Source of the DNA: Limnohabitans sp. Rim28
GTDB taxonomy: Bacteria > Pseudomonadota > Gammaproteobacteria > Burkholderiales > Burkholderiaceae_C
NCBI RefSeq assembly: GCF_000293865.2
Contig: NZ_ALKN02000006.1
Coordinates: 62,001 to 126,000, forward strand
Length of the DNA: 64,000 bases
Direction of reading: 5' to 3'
Part shown: one piece after another, positions 1 through 8,733 of the stretch
Layout: each line of letters opens with the position of its first letter
Position numbering within the stretch: position 1 is the stretch's first letter
Notes under the pieces: model-generated
The model's database searches: none
Told to the model about the DNA's origin: nothing
Seen by the model: the letters and a program-made list of their open reading frames with translations, nothing else
Translations under genes and position numbers: made by a program

Positions 1-584
1 ATTTTTTCTTGCACCAAGGCCAGCGCCGCAGCAAAGGCCTCGCGCCATTCACGCTCGACCTCCAGCGGAATCATTTGGTGAGTTTGCAACCACTCGGCGG
101 GCTCCTGCGCAAAGCTTGGCACATCGAGTGTGGGCCGGTGCACAAAAGGCCGGGCTGCGCCCACGGTGTGGATGCGGGCCAGAAAACGGCCAATCCACTC
201 CAGCACCTCAAAATCATCCAGCTCAGGCGTGCGGCCGCCGCGCAGGGGGCTGACCGAAAAATCAAACCCGGCACTTTGGTGCAGGGTCTGACCGTTGAGC
301 ACCATCGGTGGCACCACAGGCACTTCGGCCGCCAGCAGCTCGGCGGCAAAGTCGTGTTCTTCCTGAATTTGTGCTCGGCGCCAACGGCCTGGCCGGTAGA
401 ACTTGAGCACCACCGCAGCACTGCCTTGCACCGGCTCGTCCAAGTGAGCGCGGTAGACGCGGTTTTCATAAGAGCTGAGCGCCAGCAAGCGGCCATCGGG
501 CCACAGGCCCAGTTCCTGCAGGGCGTCCATCACCCGGTCGGGGGTGAGTTCGGCGTAGGGGTGGAGTGCGTTCGAATCGGTCAT
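1..584 (-). CDS. srkA: SrkA/RdoA (YihE) stress-response Ser/Thr protein kinase, partial at its C-terminus
   Basis: The start codon (CAT at 582-584 on the plus strand) opens a frame that stays open to the window edge, giving about 194 N-terminal residues; the C-terminal part lies to the left of the window. The protein carries the SrkA signatures LSSYENRVYR (nucleotide-binding N-lobe), VVLKFYRPGRW with the conserved lysine, QIQEEHDF and PLRGGR, which match the aminoglycoside-phosphotransferase-like fold of E. coli SrkA. Known members are cytoplasmic Ser/Thr kinases that protect cells during envelope and oxidative stress. It diverges from the channel gene at 624 with a 39 bp gap. The catalytic loop should be beyond the edge and cannot be checked. 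Confidence 0.88.
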   Translation of the reverse strand, partial: MTDSNALHPYAELTPDRVMDALQELGLWPDGRLLALSSYENRVYRAHLDEPVQGSAAVVLKFYRPGRWRRAQIQEEHDFAAELLAAEVPVVPPMVLNGQTLHQSAGFDFSVSPLRGGRTPELDDFEVLEWIGRFLARIHTVGAARPFVHRPTLDVPSFAQEPAEWLQTHQMIPLEVEREWREAFAAALALVQEK

Positions 585-623
585 GCGCCGATTGTGGGGC
601 CACCAGATGGGTGAAAATGCCAT

Positions 624-1076
624 ATGCCTCAGCCACCACGCCGCTTCCATCGCCTGATCCGCCAAGGTCTGATCTACTCCCTGTTGCTGGCGTTGGCCAT
701 TCTGGGGCTGGGTGGTCTGGGCTTTTGGCTGATTGACCCGAGTATCCAGAGCTTCGCTGACGGACTGTGGTTGGCCTTCACCACCGCAGCCACCGTTGGC
801 TTTGGCGACGTGGTGCCTTCCACCCAAGCCTCACGCGCCTTTTCAGTGGTCGTGGTGCTGCTGGGGCTGGCCGTGCTGTCGCTCGTCACGGCCTCACTGT
901 CGGCCATCTTTGTCGAAAAGGAAGTGGAAGACGAAGGGCGCCAAATCGAAAAAGACTTGATGCAGGAAATCGGTCTGCTGCGTCAAGAAGTGGCCGAATT
1001 GCGCCGTGAGATTCAAGCCCGTGACACTTCGCAACAGGCCCCCACGCCGAGTGGGTTGAACATCACTGGCCCGTGA
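624..1076 (+). CDS. Two-TM potassium channel family protein (ion_trans_2)
   Basis: 150 aa. Residues about 14-37 form a first membrane segment and about 72-94 a second; between them lies a pore loop with the K+ selectivity signature TVGFGD. This is the minimal TM1-pore-TM2 layout of KcsA-like channels. After TM2 comes a charged, heptad-like helix (about residues 95-133, EKEVEDEGRQIEKDL..LRQEVAELRREIQ), a likely cytoplasmic coiled coil for tetramer assembly. There is no RCK/TrkA-N domain, so no nucleotide gating is predicted. The 3' end overlaps the convergent enoyl-CoA hydratase gene by 14 bp. Confidence 0.85.
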   Translation: MPQPPRRFHRLIRQGLIYSLLLALAILGLGGLGFWLIDPSIQSFADGLWLAFTTAATVGFGDVVPSTQASRAFSVVVVLLGLAVLSLVTASLSAIFVEKEVEDEGRQIEKDLMQEIGLLRQEVAELRREIQARDTSQQAPTPSGLNITGP

Positions 1077-1869
1077 ATCGGGCGGCGCGTTTTTCCACAA
1101 ATGAGCGCACGCCTTCGGCCGCGTCTTCGCTGCGCGACAAGCGCTGCTGCACGGACAAAAAGTCTTGCATCGCCACCACTGGGCCGTGCTCCACCGCTTT
1201 GAGCACGTTCTGCCGCGTGGCCACCACCGCCAGCGGGGCTTGCGCGGCAATCAACTCGGCAATGCGCATGGCCTCGTCCAACAGCCCCGCGGCAGGCAGC
1301 ACTTTTTGCACAAAGTTCAGGCGCAAGGCTTCGGCACTGTCAAAGACATCGGCCGTGAGCAAATGCAAGAGCGCATTGCCCGAACCCGCGCGCTCGGCCA
1401 TGCGCAGCGTGGCGCCGCCCGTGGCCATGATGCCGCGCTGCACCTCCAGCTGCGAAAACCGGCAGTCGTCGGCCGCCACCACAATATCGGCCGCCAACAT
1501 CAGCTCAATGCCCAGCGTGTAAGTGATGCCCTGCACCGCCACCACCATCGGCTTGACGCGGCGGCGGTAGCCCTCCATGCCCAAATTCAGTGGATCGACC
1601 AAGCCCAGCGGCACGGCCTTTTCGCCACGCTGCATCAGGGGCGCGATGGTGGGCAAATCCAGCCCGGCGGTGAAATGGTCGCCCGCCGCCCACAACACCC
1701 CCACGCGCAGCGCCGGGTCGTCGTCGAGCCGGGTGTACGCCTCGCCCAACTCGCGGAACATCTTGGGCGTGAAGCCATTGCGCTTGGCCGGGCGGTTGAT
1801 GCCAATTTGCAGGACTGCACCGTGCACGGTGCAATCGATCTGGCCTTCGGGGTGGGGCGTGGTTTGCAT
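1063..1869 (-). CDS. Enoyl-CoA hydratase/isomerase family protein
   Basis: 268 aa from the ATG at 1869, which begins MQTTPHPEGQ; the frame extends further upstream but would overlap the dehydrogenase gene. Crotonase-fold features are visible: NRPAKRNGFTPKM near the N-terminus, AAGDHFTAGLDL (oxyanion-hole loop) and an IELMLAADIVVAADDCRF segment. Family members hydrate or isomerise enoyl-CoA esters in beta-oxidation. The stop codon of the upstream 3-hydroxyacyl-CoA dehydrogenase gene is 1 bp away, so the two are co-transcribed and catalyse consecutive beta-oxidation steps. The precise substrate chain length cannot be told. Confidence 0.88.
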   Translation of the reverse strand: MQTTPHPEGQIDCTVHGAVLQIGINRPAKRNGFTPKMFRELGEAYTRLDDDPALRVGVLWAAGDHFTAGLDLPTIAPLMQRGEKAVPLGLVDPLNLGMEGYRRRVKPMVVAVQGITYTLGIELMLAADIVVAADDCRFSQLEVQRGIMATGGATLRMAERAGSGNALLHLLTADVFDSAEALRLNFVQKVLPAAGLLDEAMRIAELIAAQAPLAVVATRQNVLKAVEHGPVVAMQDFLSVQQRLSRSEDAAEGVRSFVEKRAARFTGQ

Positions 1870-1870
1870 C

Positions 1871-2719
1871 TCAGTACGTGTAAACGCCCTGGCCGGTCTT
1901 GCGGCCCAAGCGACCTGCAGCCACCATTTCTTTGAGCAGCGGGCTGGGGCGGTATTTGCTGTCGCCAAATTCCTTGAGGTAGACCTCCATCACAGCCAGG
2001 CACACGTCCAAGCCAATCATGTCGGCCAGCGCCAGCGGGCCAATGGGCTGGTTGCAGCCCAGCTTCATGCCGGCGTCGATGGCTTCTGCCTCAGCCAATC
2101 CCTCGCCCAGCACAAAGAAGGCTTCGTTGATCATGGGCACCAAGATGCGGTTGACCACAAAACCGGGGGCGTTCTTCACGGTGATCGGCGTCTTGCCCAG
2201 TGCCAGCGCCATGTCGTGCACCGCGTCGTGGGTGGCATCGCTGGTCTGCAAGCCACGGATGATTTCGACCAGCGCCATCATGGGCACAGGGTTGAAGAAG
2301 TGCATGCCAATAAAACGGTCCGCACGCTGCGTGGCGGCGGCCAGTTGGGTGATCGAGATCGACGAGGTGTTGGACGCGATGATCACGCTGGGCGCCAGCA
2401 GACCGTCCAGCTGCTTGAGGATCTTGACTTTCAGCTCATGGTTTTCGGTGGCGGCTTCGATCACCAACTGCGCACCTTGGAGGTCGTCGTAACTGCTCGA
2501 ACCCTGGATGCGGGCCAGCGCAGCCACTTTATCGGCTTCGCTGATCTTTTCTTTGTTGACCAAGCGGTCCAGGCTTTTGGTCACATTGGCCAAGCCCTTG
2601 GCCACGGCTTCGTCCGAGATGTCGACCATCACCACCTGGATGCCCGACACCGCACACGCCTGTGCGATGCCATTGCCCATGGTGCCTGCGCCAATGATGC
2701 CTACGGTCTGGATGCTCAT
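1871..2719 (-). CDS. 3-hydroxybutyryl-CoA / 3-hydroxyacyl-CoA dehydrogenase
   Basis: 282 aa, the usual length for the short monofunctional enzyme (Hbd/PaaH type). The N-terminal Rossmann motif GIIGAGTMGNGIAQ binds NAD; the catalytic region shows EAATENHELK, SNTSSISI and GMHFFNPVPMM with the catalytic histidine; NAPGFVVNRILVPMINEA starts the C-terminal helical dimerisation domain. It oxidises 3-hydroxyacyl-CoA to 3-ketoacyl-CoA. It forms an operon with the following enoyl-CoA hydratase gene (1 bp gap). The choice between hbd (butyrate/PHB) and paaH (phenylacetate) cannot be made from the sequence; no paa genes are nearby. Confidence 0.93.
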   Translation of the reverse strand: MSIQTVGIIGAGTMGNGIAQACAVSGIQVVMVDISDEAVAKGLANVTKSLDRLVNKEKISEADKVAALARIQGSSSYDDLQGAQLVIEAATENHELKVKILKQLDGLLAPSVIIASNTSSISITQLAAATQRADRFIGMHFFNPVPMMALVEIIRGLQTSDATHDAVHDMALALGKTPITVKNAPGFVVNRILVPMINEAFFVLGEGLAEAEAIDAGMKLGCNQPIGPLALADMIGLDVCLAVMEVYLKEFGDSKYRPSPLLKEMVAAGRLGRKTGQGVYTY

Positions 2720-2791
2720 GTTTTCATTCCTTCGAAATCGGTGTGGTAACTCAAAACGAGGATCTTAACGGGCCCAGATCTGGCCACCGCC

Positions 2792-4951
2792 TCAGAACCG
2801 ACGCTGCGCCTCCAGACCCACCAAGAGCTTGCGGCCCAGACCAGGTTCAAAGAAACGGTTGTTGCCATCGTTCACGATGACCGAGCCCAAATGACGGCGG
2901 TCGGTCAGGTTGTCCAACCGAACGAATTCACGGAGCGTCCAATCGCCCCGGTCTTGCTTGAAGTGCAAGCCCAGATTGAACAGGGTGTGGCCCACCGCTG
3001 AATCGCTGTTCAGGTCATTCACCATGACTCGGCCCACATGCCGTGTTTCAAAAACGACCCGACTGCCCGCCCAGCCCGTGTCCCAAGCGGCTTGCACAAA
3101 CACCTGCTGCATGGGCAAGCCGGGGATGCGCTGGCCTGCAGGCACTTGCACCTGTGGATTGACATTGGGGCAACCCGTGGTGGTACAGGTCATGAAGGCG
3201 TCCAGGTATTCAGCCTGCATCCAAGTGAGTGCGGAAACCAAGCTGATCGGACCATAACGCCAATCGCCAGACAGCTCGAGACCTTGGCGCTGCGTGCGTC
3301 CTGCGTTTTGGAAAGTGGTGCGGCCACCCGTGTTGTTCTGGACAACGATCTCGTCATTGGTGCGGATATCAAAGGCGGTGGCGTTCCAGCGAAAGCGCTC
3401 GGCGCGACCACGCAAGCCCAGCTCGGCGCTGGTGCTGCGGGCGGCATTGAGCTGCGCATTGAAACCCGAAACCCCACCACTGCGGTAAGCCACCTCGTTG
3501 AGGGTCGGAATTTCATAACCTTTGCCCACGCTGGCAAAGGCCTGCACCGCAGGCGTCCACTGCCAGCGCATGCCGACAACTGGCAAAGTGGCCTGAAAAG
3601 TCTTGCGACCACTGTCGTCCGCGTTGCCTGTCCCAACGAAGCGGTCTGAAGACTCGTATTCAGTGCGCGTTTGGCGCACGCCGCCCATGAGCGTCAGGTC
3701 TTTGGAACGCCATTCTGCTTGGACATAAGGGTCCAGCGTACTGGCACGGTTGACCTCATCGCGCCGCAGCTTTCCTTGAACACCCAGGGTGCTGCCGATG
3801 AAGTTTTCATAGCCTTTGCGTTGGTCACTTTGGTGGTCTGAAGCCAAACCCGCGCTGACCGACAAACGGCCGCCTTGCCAATCGCCTTCATGGCGCCAAC
3901 GGGCATTCCAGCCCCAATAGTCGCGGTCCAGATCGATCACGCCACCGGAGCTGCCAGGAGGCACTTGGGCACCTGTTGCGATGGATTGGTACTGCACCAC
4001 TTGTCGCTGGCCTCCGTAGCCCATCAACTCCAATTTGTGGCCGCCGCCAAGGGCCTGCTCAAAGGCCAAACCCAATTGGGTTTGGGCCACAGACTTGCGG
4101 GTGTTGAAGTTGATCGCCGACGCGGTGGTTTGCATCGGATTGGCATTCAACTCTGCACGGCTCAAACCCTGCGGGTCCAATGCAAAACTGCTGTGTTGGT
4201 TGAGCACCAACACCGTTCGCCCGCCCTCATGCGGACGCGAAAGTTTGAGGTTGGCGTTGGTTCGGTCGGCCTCCGACTGTGGCCTTGCACCGTCGGTGGC
4301 AAAACGGCTCACATCCAAGGCATACGACCAACCCGGCTCTTTGGGGGCGCCGGTTTTGCCCGTCGCCTGAGTGGACACCCTCAACAAGCCATCGGACCCC
4401 GCGACCACACCCGAGCGCCATTGCGCCGGGTGCTGCCCCTCTTCGGTGTACAGCAGCAAAGCGCCCCCCGATGAAGCGCCATACAGCGCCGCCATCGGGC
4501 CACGCACCACCTCGATGCGATCAGCACCACCCAATGGGAAATTGGCCACCTGCCCCGAACCATCGGGGGCACTGGCGGGGATGCCGTCCACAAACAAGCG
4601 CACGCCGCGCACCCCAAAAGTGGCCCGCGCCCCATAGCCCCGCACCGAAATTTGCAGGTCTTGGGCATAGTTTTGGCGGTTGCGGATCACCAAGCCCGGC
4701 ACCCCGGCCAAGCCCTCTGACAAATTGATCTGGGCCTGCCCATCGCGCAGCGATTCACCATCGACCACATCAATGGACGCTGCGCCACGCCACACACCAC
4801 CAGACCGTTCGCCCGTCACCACCACGGGCGACAGGGCGCCCGGGTCTGCAGCGGCCGGAGCCAATTCAATCTGGGCGTGGGCATGCCATGCGCAACAGAC
4901 AAGAGCCGCCAAAGCCACGGGCTGGCGGACAAAACGGATGGGATCGTTCAC
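2792..4951 (-). CDS. TonB-dependent outer-membrane receptor
   Basis: 719 aa if translation starts at the GTG at 4949-4951. This start puts a 26-residue signal peptide (hydrophobic ALAALVCCAW core, cleavage after AHA) directly at the N-terminus. An in-frame ATG at 5071 would add 40 residues that look untranslated and include an AT-rich stretch that could be promoter. The plug domain follows (SPVVVTGERSG, LPGL-like GVPGLVIRNR, IEVVRGPMAALYGASSGGAL), then a 22-strand beta-barrel ending in an aromatic residue (AQRRF). The ligand (iron chelate, cobalamin, carbohydrate) is not evident. No ligand-specific transporter gene lies next to it, although an ABC exporter follows. Confidence 0.87.
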   Translation of the reverse strand: MNDPIRFVRQPVALAALVCCAWHAHAQIELAPAAADPGALSPVVVTGERSGGVWRGAASIDVVDGESLRDGQAQINLSEGLAGVPGLVIRNRQNYAQDLQISVRGYGARATFGVRGVRLFVDGIPASAPDGSGQVANFPLGGADRIEVVRGPMAALYGASSGGALLLYTEEGQHPAQWRSGVVAGSDGLLRVSTQATGKTGAPKEPGWSYALDVSRFATDGARPQSEADRTNANLKLSRPHEGGRTVLVLNQHSSFALDPQGLSRAELNANPMQTTASAINFNTRKSVAQTQLGLAFEQALGGGHKLELMGYGGQRQVVQYQSIATGAQVPPGSSGGVIDLDRDYWGWNARWRHEGDWQGGRLSVSAGLASDHQSDQRKGYENFIGSTLGVQGKLRRDEVNRASTLDPYVQAEWRSKDLTLMGGVRQTRTEYESSDRFVGTGNADDSGRKTFQATLPVVGMRWQWTPAVQAFASVGKGYEIPTLNEVAYRSGGVSGFNAQLNAARSTSAELGLRGRAERFRWNATAFDIRTNDEIVVQNNTGGRTTFQNAGRTQRQGLELSGDWRYGPISLVSALTWMQAEYLDAFMTCTTTGCPNVNPQVQVPAGQRIPGLPMQQVFVQAAWDTGWAGSRVVFETRHVGRVMVNDLNSDSAVGHTLFNLGLHFKQDRGDWTLREFVRLDNLTDRRHLGSVIVNDGNNRFFEPGLGRKLLVGLEAQRRF

Positions 4952-5152
4952 GGGCAAGGCTTTCTGGGAAGGGCGTGAAAAACGCCAAAGCAAAGAGGGC
5001 AAAACAATTTGATGATTTTTATACAAGCCCACCGCATGGGTGGACACATAGACGACAGTGAGACGCCCCACACGCCTTCAACCAGTCACACGCGGCCAGA
5101 TCCATCACAGGATTTCGGCCATGAACTTGGCAACACCCAAAATCTGAGTGAA

Positions 5153-5959
5153 TCAACTCCTGAACCGCTTCCTGGTGAGCGCCAGCGCCACCCAAAACGA
5201 CACCCCCGCAAAACCCGCCAACACCAGCACCAGGCGCACAGGCTCGTCAGGCCAGCGGTCCAAGAACATCGGGCGCACCAGGTCCACCGCCACCGACAGC
5301 GGTAACCAGTCGGCGATCACGCGCACAAAGCTGGGCAGTTGCTCTCGCGGGAAAAAGATGCCCGAGAGGAACATCATGGGTGTGAGGAACAGGGTGAAGT
5401 AGTAGGTGAAGAAGTCATAACCTTTGGCCAGCGCGTTGAAGATCAAGGCCATGCAGCTGAAGGTGATGCCCACGCCCAGCAGCACCGGCCAGGCCACCAG
5501 CAGCTTCCAGCTGTGGCTGATGCCCAGCGCCATCATCACCAGCAAGATGGCCGTGACACTGAACAGCGCCTTGAAGGCCGCCCAGAGCATTTCGGCCAGC
5601 ACCACATCGTCCAGACGGACCGGCGCGTTCATGATGCCGTCCCAGGTTTTTTGCACATGCATGCGCGAAAACGCCGAGTACAGCGCCTCAAAGGTGGCTG
5701 CGTTCATGGCGCTCATGCAAATGCTGCCACTGGCCAAAAACAAAATGTAGGGCACTTTTTCGCCGCCCATCTCGATCTGCCCGACCAGCGAACCGAGGCC
5801 GTAGCCAAAGGCCACCAGCCACATGAGCGGCTCGGCGATGTTGCCCACCAGGCTGGGGATGGCCAGCTTTTTCCAGACCAGCCAGTTGCGCAAAAACACA
5901 GGCCACCAGCGCATCGACAAGCGGGGTGCGGCCCAGATGTTGTTTTGAATTTGGCTCAT
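5153..5959 (-). CDS. ABC-2 type transporter permease (NodJ/DrrB family)
   Basis: 268 aa with six hydrophobic segments. It carries the ABC-2 family hallmarks YALFLASGSICM-type and FLTPMMFLSGIFFPREQLP sequences near the fifth and sixth helices. The start (ATG at 5959) lies 3 bp downstream of the ATPase stop, so the two form one exporter operon. Permeases of this group (NodJ, DrrB, polysaccharide or drug exporters) pair with a single ATPase. The substrate is unknown; the classical nod genes are absent, so NodJ is only a family label. Confidence 0.88.
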   Translation of the reverse strand: MSQIQNNIWAAPRLSMRWWPVFLRNWLVWKKLAIPSLVGNIAEPLMWLVAFGYGLGSLVGQIEMGGEKVPYILFLASGSICMSAMNAATFEALYSAFSRMHVQKTWDGIMNAPVRLDDVVLAEMLWAAFKALFSVTAILLVMMALGISHSWKLLVAWPVLLGVGITFSCMALIFNALAKGYDFFTYYFTLFLTPMMFLSGIFFPREQLPSFVRVIADWLPLSVAVDLVRPMFLDRWPDEPVRLVLVLAGFAGVSFWVALALTRKRFRS

Positions 5960-5962
5960 GGC

Positions 5963-6892
5963 TCAACCTTCCTCGCGGATCTGGCGTCCGGTCAATTTCA
6001 GGAACAGGTCTTCCAAGTTGGAAGGTCGGTGCAAGGTGCGCAGAGCGGGCCAAGCCTGCAGCGCGTTCATCAAAGCCCGGCTGTCTTGGGTGTAGAAGAA
6101 AACGGTTTCGCCGCTGACCTCAACACGGCCAGACAAAGCTTTCAGATTCGGCTCTTGCGCCAGCGCCACCGCGCCTTGGCCAAACACCTCGATCACCTCA
6201 GGCTCCAAGTGCTGCGCAATCAAATCACGCGGCTTGCCCTCGGCGATCTTGCGGCCTTGGTCCAGCACCAAGAGGCGTCCACACAGGCGCTCTGCCTCGT
6301 CCATGAAGTGGGTGGTGAGCAAGATGGATTTGCCTTCTTGCAGCAACACCTGCAAGCGCTCCCACATCAGGTGGCGCGCCTGCGGATCCAGGCCCGTGGT
6401 GGGCTCGTCCAGCATCAAGAGCTGCGGGTGGTTGATGAGGGCGCGCGACAAACTCAAGCGCCGCTTCATGCCGCCCGACAATTCGCCCGGTTTGGCTTTG
6501 GCTTTATGGCTGAGGGCACCAAATTCGAGCAGTTGCGGAATGCGCTCGCGGATCACCGCATCGGGCAGGCCAAAGTAGCGGCCAAACACCAGCAGGTTTT
6601 CTTCGGCGGTGAAGTCGGGGTCCAGCGTGTCCATTTGCGCCACCACACCCAAGCGTGCCTTGATGGCCAGGGCGTCGCGCGGCATTTGCAAACCGTCGAA
6701 ATAACGGATTTCACCGCCATCAGGCTGCGACAAGCCCAAGCACATGCGCAGCGTGGTGGTTTTGCCTGCGCCGTTGGGACCGATCACGCCCAGGCACTCG
6801 CCGGGCTCGATGTGAAAAGACAGGTCATTGACCACCGTGGCATCGCCGTAGCGTTTGACCAGATGTTCGACCGAAAGCAATGGGGTATTCAT
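5963..6892 (-). CDS. ABC transporter ATP-binding protein (NodI/DrrA family)
   Basis: 309 aa from the ATG at 6892 (MNTPLLSVEHLVKRYGD); the open frame continues upstream but without coding character and into the psd promoter. All ABC ATPase motifs are present: Walker A GPNGAGKTTT, Q-loop VVAQMDTLD, signature LSGGMKRRLS, Walker B LLMLDEPTTGLD and the switch histidine in LLTTHFMDEAE. A roughly 80-residue C-terminal domain typical of DrrA/NodI follows. It energises the downstream ABC-2 permease. It is transcribed divergently from psd. Confidence 0.92.
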   Translation of the reverse strand: MNTPLLSVEHLVKRYGDATVVNDLSFHIEPGECLGVIGPNGAGKTTTLRMCLGLSQPDGGEIRYFDGLQMPRDALAIKARLGVVAQMDTLDPDFTAEENLLVFGRYFGLPDAVIRERIPQLLEFGALSHKAKAKPGELSGGMKRRLSLSRALINHPQLLMLDEPTTGLDPQARHLMWERLQVLLQEGKSILLTTHFMDEAERLCGRLLVLDQGRKIAEGKPRDLIAQHLEPEVIEVFGQGAVALAQEPNLKALSGRVEVSGETVFFYTQDSRALMNALQAWPALRTLHRPSNLEDLFLKLTGRQIREEG

Positions 6893-6985
6893 GCCGGAAT
6901 TGTGCCTGTGGCCGCTTGCCCGAGCGCCGTGACGGGTGACCGATAAAATCACGACCTTGTCTTGAACCGCCCCAGCGGCACTCTC

Positions 6986-7846
6986 ATGTCCCCTTCTTTT
7001 TCTGACCGCCTGGCGGTTTTGCCGCAATACCTGATCCCCAAACAAGCCCTGACCGCCTTTGCGGGCTGGGTCGCGGGCAGCCAATGGGGCAGCGCCACCA
7101 CCGGCATCATCAACTGGTTTGTCAAGCGTTACAACGTGAACATGGCGGAGGCCGCCAACCCCGACACGGCCAGCTACAAGAGCTTCAACGAATTTTTCAC
7201 CCGCCCGCTCAAGGCCAGCGCACGCCCCTTGGCCACTGCGGCATTTGTCTGCCCGGTGGACGGGGCCATCAGCCAATGCGGTGCAATTGCAGGCGACCAA
7301 GTGTTTCAGGCCAAAGGCCACGGCTACAGCACCCGCGCCTTGGTCGGAGGCGACGCGGCGCTGGCGGCACAGTTTCAGGATGGTGAATTTGCCACGCTGT
7401 ACCTGAGCCCGCGTGACTACCACCGCATCCACATGCCCTGTGCAGGGCGCTTGACACGCATGATTCATGTGCCGGGCGATTTATTCTCAGTCAATCCGAC
7501 CACGGCCCGTGGCGTCCCGGGCCTGTTTGCCCGCAACGAGCGGGTGGTGTGTGTGTTTGAAGGCGCGCAAGGCCCGTTTGTGATGGTGCTGGTGGGTGCC
7601 ACCATTGTGGGCAGCATGGCCACGGTGTGGCACGGCGTGGTCAACCCGCCGCGCCCCGGCACGGTGCGTGAATGGACTTACGAGATGGGCAGCATCGCCT
7701 TGGCGCAGGGCGAAGAAATGGGCCGATTCTTGCTCGGCTCCACCGTGGTGATGCTGTTCCCCAAAGGCGTGATGCAGTTCAACCCCGACTGGACACCGAC
7801 CCGCCCCATCGTGATGGGCGAGGGCATGGGACAGGAAATAGGCTAA
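6986..7846 (+). CDS. psd: Phosphatidylserine decarboxylase proenzyme
   Basis: 286 aa from the ATG at 6986 (MSPSFSDRLAVLPQYLIPKQALT). An upstream in-frame TTG at 6962 is possible but has no ribosome-binding site. The enzyme makes phosphatidylethanolamine at the inner membrane. Visible features are FFTRPLK, the CPVDGAISQCG segment with the catalytic aspartate, the HRIHMPCAG region with conserved histidines, and the autocleavage motif LGSTVV, where the serine becomes the pyruvoyl group and splits beta from alpha chains. A GATAAAAT element at 6942-6949 could be its -10 box. Its end is only 20 bp from the convergent glycosylase gene. Confidence 0.95.
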   Translation: MSPSFSDRLAVLPQYLIPKQALTAFAGWVAGSQWGSATTGIINWFVKRYNVNMAEAANPDTASYKSFNEFFTRPLKASARPLATAAFVCPVDGAISQCGAIAGDQVFQAKGHGYSTRALVGGDAALAAQFQDGEFATLYLSPRDYHRIHMPCAGRLTRMIHVPGDLFSVNPTTARGVPGLFARNERVVCVFEGAQGPFVMVLVGATIVGSMATVWHGVVNPPRPGTVREWTYEMGSIALAQGEEMGRFLLGSTVVMLFPKGVMQFNPDWTPTRPIVMGEGMGQEIG

Positions 7847-7866
7847 GCCAGGGCCGCTGGCCCATT

Positions 7867-8733
7867 TCAAGCTTGCGTCACTTTGAGCGCCAGGACCAGA
7901 TCGGCCCACGCTTTGGCCTTGTCAGCCGGTGCGCGCAGCAAAGTGGTCGGGTGGTAAGTCACCACCACAGGCACCCCTTGGAATTCGTGCACAGTGCCCC
8001 GCAGTTTGCCCATGGGCTCGGTGCTGCCCAAGAGGCTCTGGATGGCAAAACGGCCCATGGCCAAAATCACTTTGGGCTTGGCCAGTGCCACTTGGCGTGA
8101 CAAATAGCCGGCACACACGGCCAACTCGGTGGCTTCGGGGTTGCGCCCGGCAGGCGGGCGACATTTGACAGCGCAGGTCAGGTAGGCCTCGGCCGAAGCC
8201 GCTTGGCCTTCCACAGGCGGCAGACCTTGGCGACGCACGCCCACGGCTTTGAGCATGTTGTCGAGCAACACCCCCTCTGGCCCCGTGAATGGCAAGCCCT
8301 GTTGATCGTCTTCTGGCGAGGGCAAATCGCCCACCACCAGCCAGTCGGCTGCTGCTGCAGCAGCGCCCCACACCGGATTCAGGCGTGCACCGCTCAAAGC
8401 ACAAGACTGACAAGATTGGACCGCCGCCTGCAGACTGCCCCAGTCCATGTGGGGCACGCCCAGAGGCAAGGGCTTGGATGCCACGGCGGGCGGTGCTGCG
8501 GTCGCAGCCCTCTGCTCGCGTGCTGCAACGCTGGCCACTGGCGGCTGAGGCTTGGGCTGAGTGATCGGCGAAACAGCGGTCGCCTGAATCCGCGACGAGG
8601 CCAGGGCTGGCTCGGCTTGAACCGACGGGTGGGCGGTTTGCGGCCACCACACACGCACGCCCATTTCGGCCAGCATGGCGCGTTGGCGGTCGTCCAGATC
8701 GAATCGGGTGGGGTCACTCATGTTGGGGCTCAC
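7867..8733 (-). CDS. Uracil-DNA glycosylase, family 4 (Fe-S)
   Basis: 288 aa. The C-terminal 200 residues are a family 4 UDG: active-site segment VVGDLPSPEDDQQGLPFTGPEG, the four-cysteine iron-sulfur pattern (CQSC, CAVKC and a later CAGYL cysteine), and the ending motif VVTYHPTTLLR. An N-terminal extension of about 85 residues is Ala/Pro/Gln-rich and probably disordered, as in other betaproteobacterial homologues. It removes uracil from DNA in base-excision repair. Translation starts at 8733 inside the rimI stop (ATGA overlap), so the gene is coupled to rimI; a second ATG at 8721 is an alternative start. Confidence 0.88.
   Translation of the reverse strand: MSPNMSDPTRFDLDDRQRAMLAEMGVRVWWPQTAHPSVQAEPALASSRIQATAVSPITQPKPQPPVASVAAREQRAATAAPPAVASKPLPLGVPHMDWGSLQAAVQSCQSCALSGARLNPVWGAAAAAADWLVVGDLPSPEDDQQGLPFTGPEGVLLDNMLKAVGVRRQGLPPVEGQAASAEAYLTCAVKCRPPAGRNPEATELAVCAGYLSRQVALAKPKVILAMGRFAIQSLLGSTEPMGKLRGTVHEFQGVPVVVTYHPTTLLRAPADKAKAWADLVLALKVTQA

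Noticed and set aside
5339..6946. 535-codon plus-strand open frame across the ABC exporter pair
   Set aside because: It spans both exporter genes in antisense, has no ribosome-binding site and shows His/Gln-rich shadow composition.
6962..6985. TTG start of psd
   Set aside because: No ribosome-binding site precedes it, and the ATG at 6986 gives the family's usual length.
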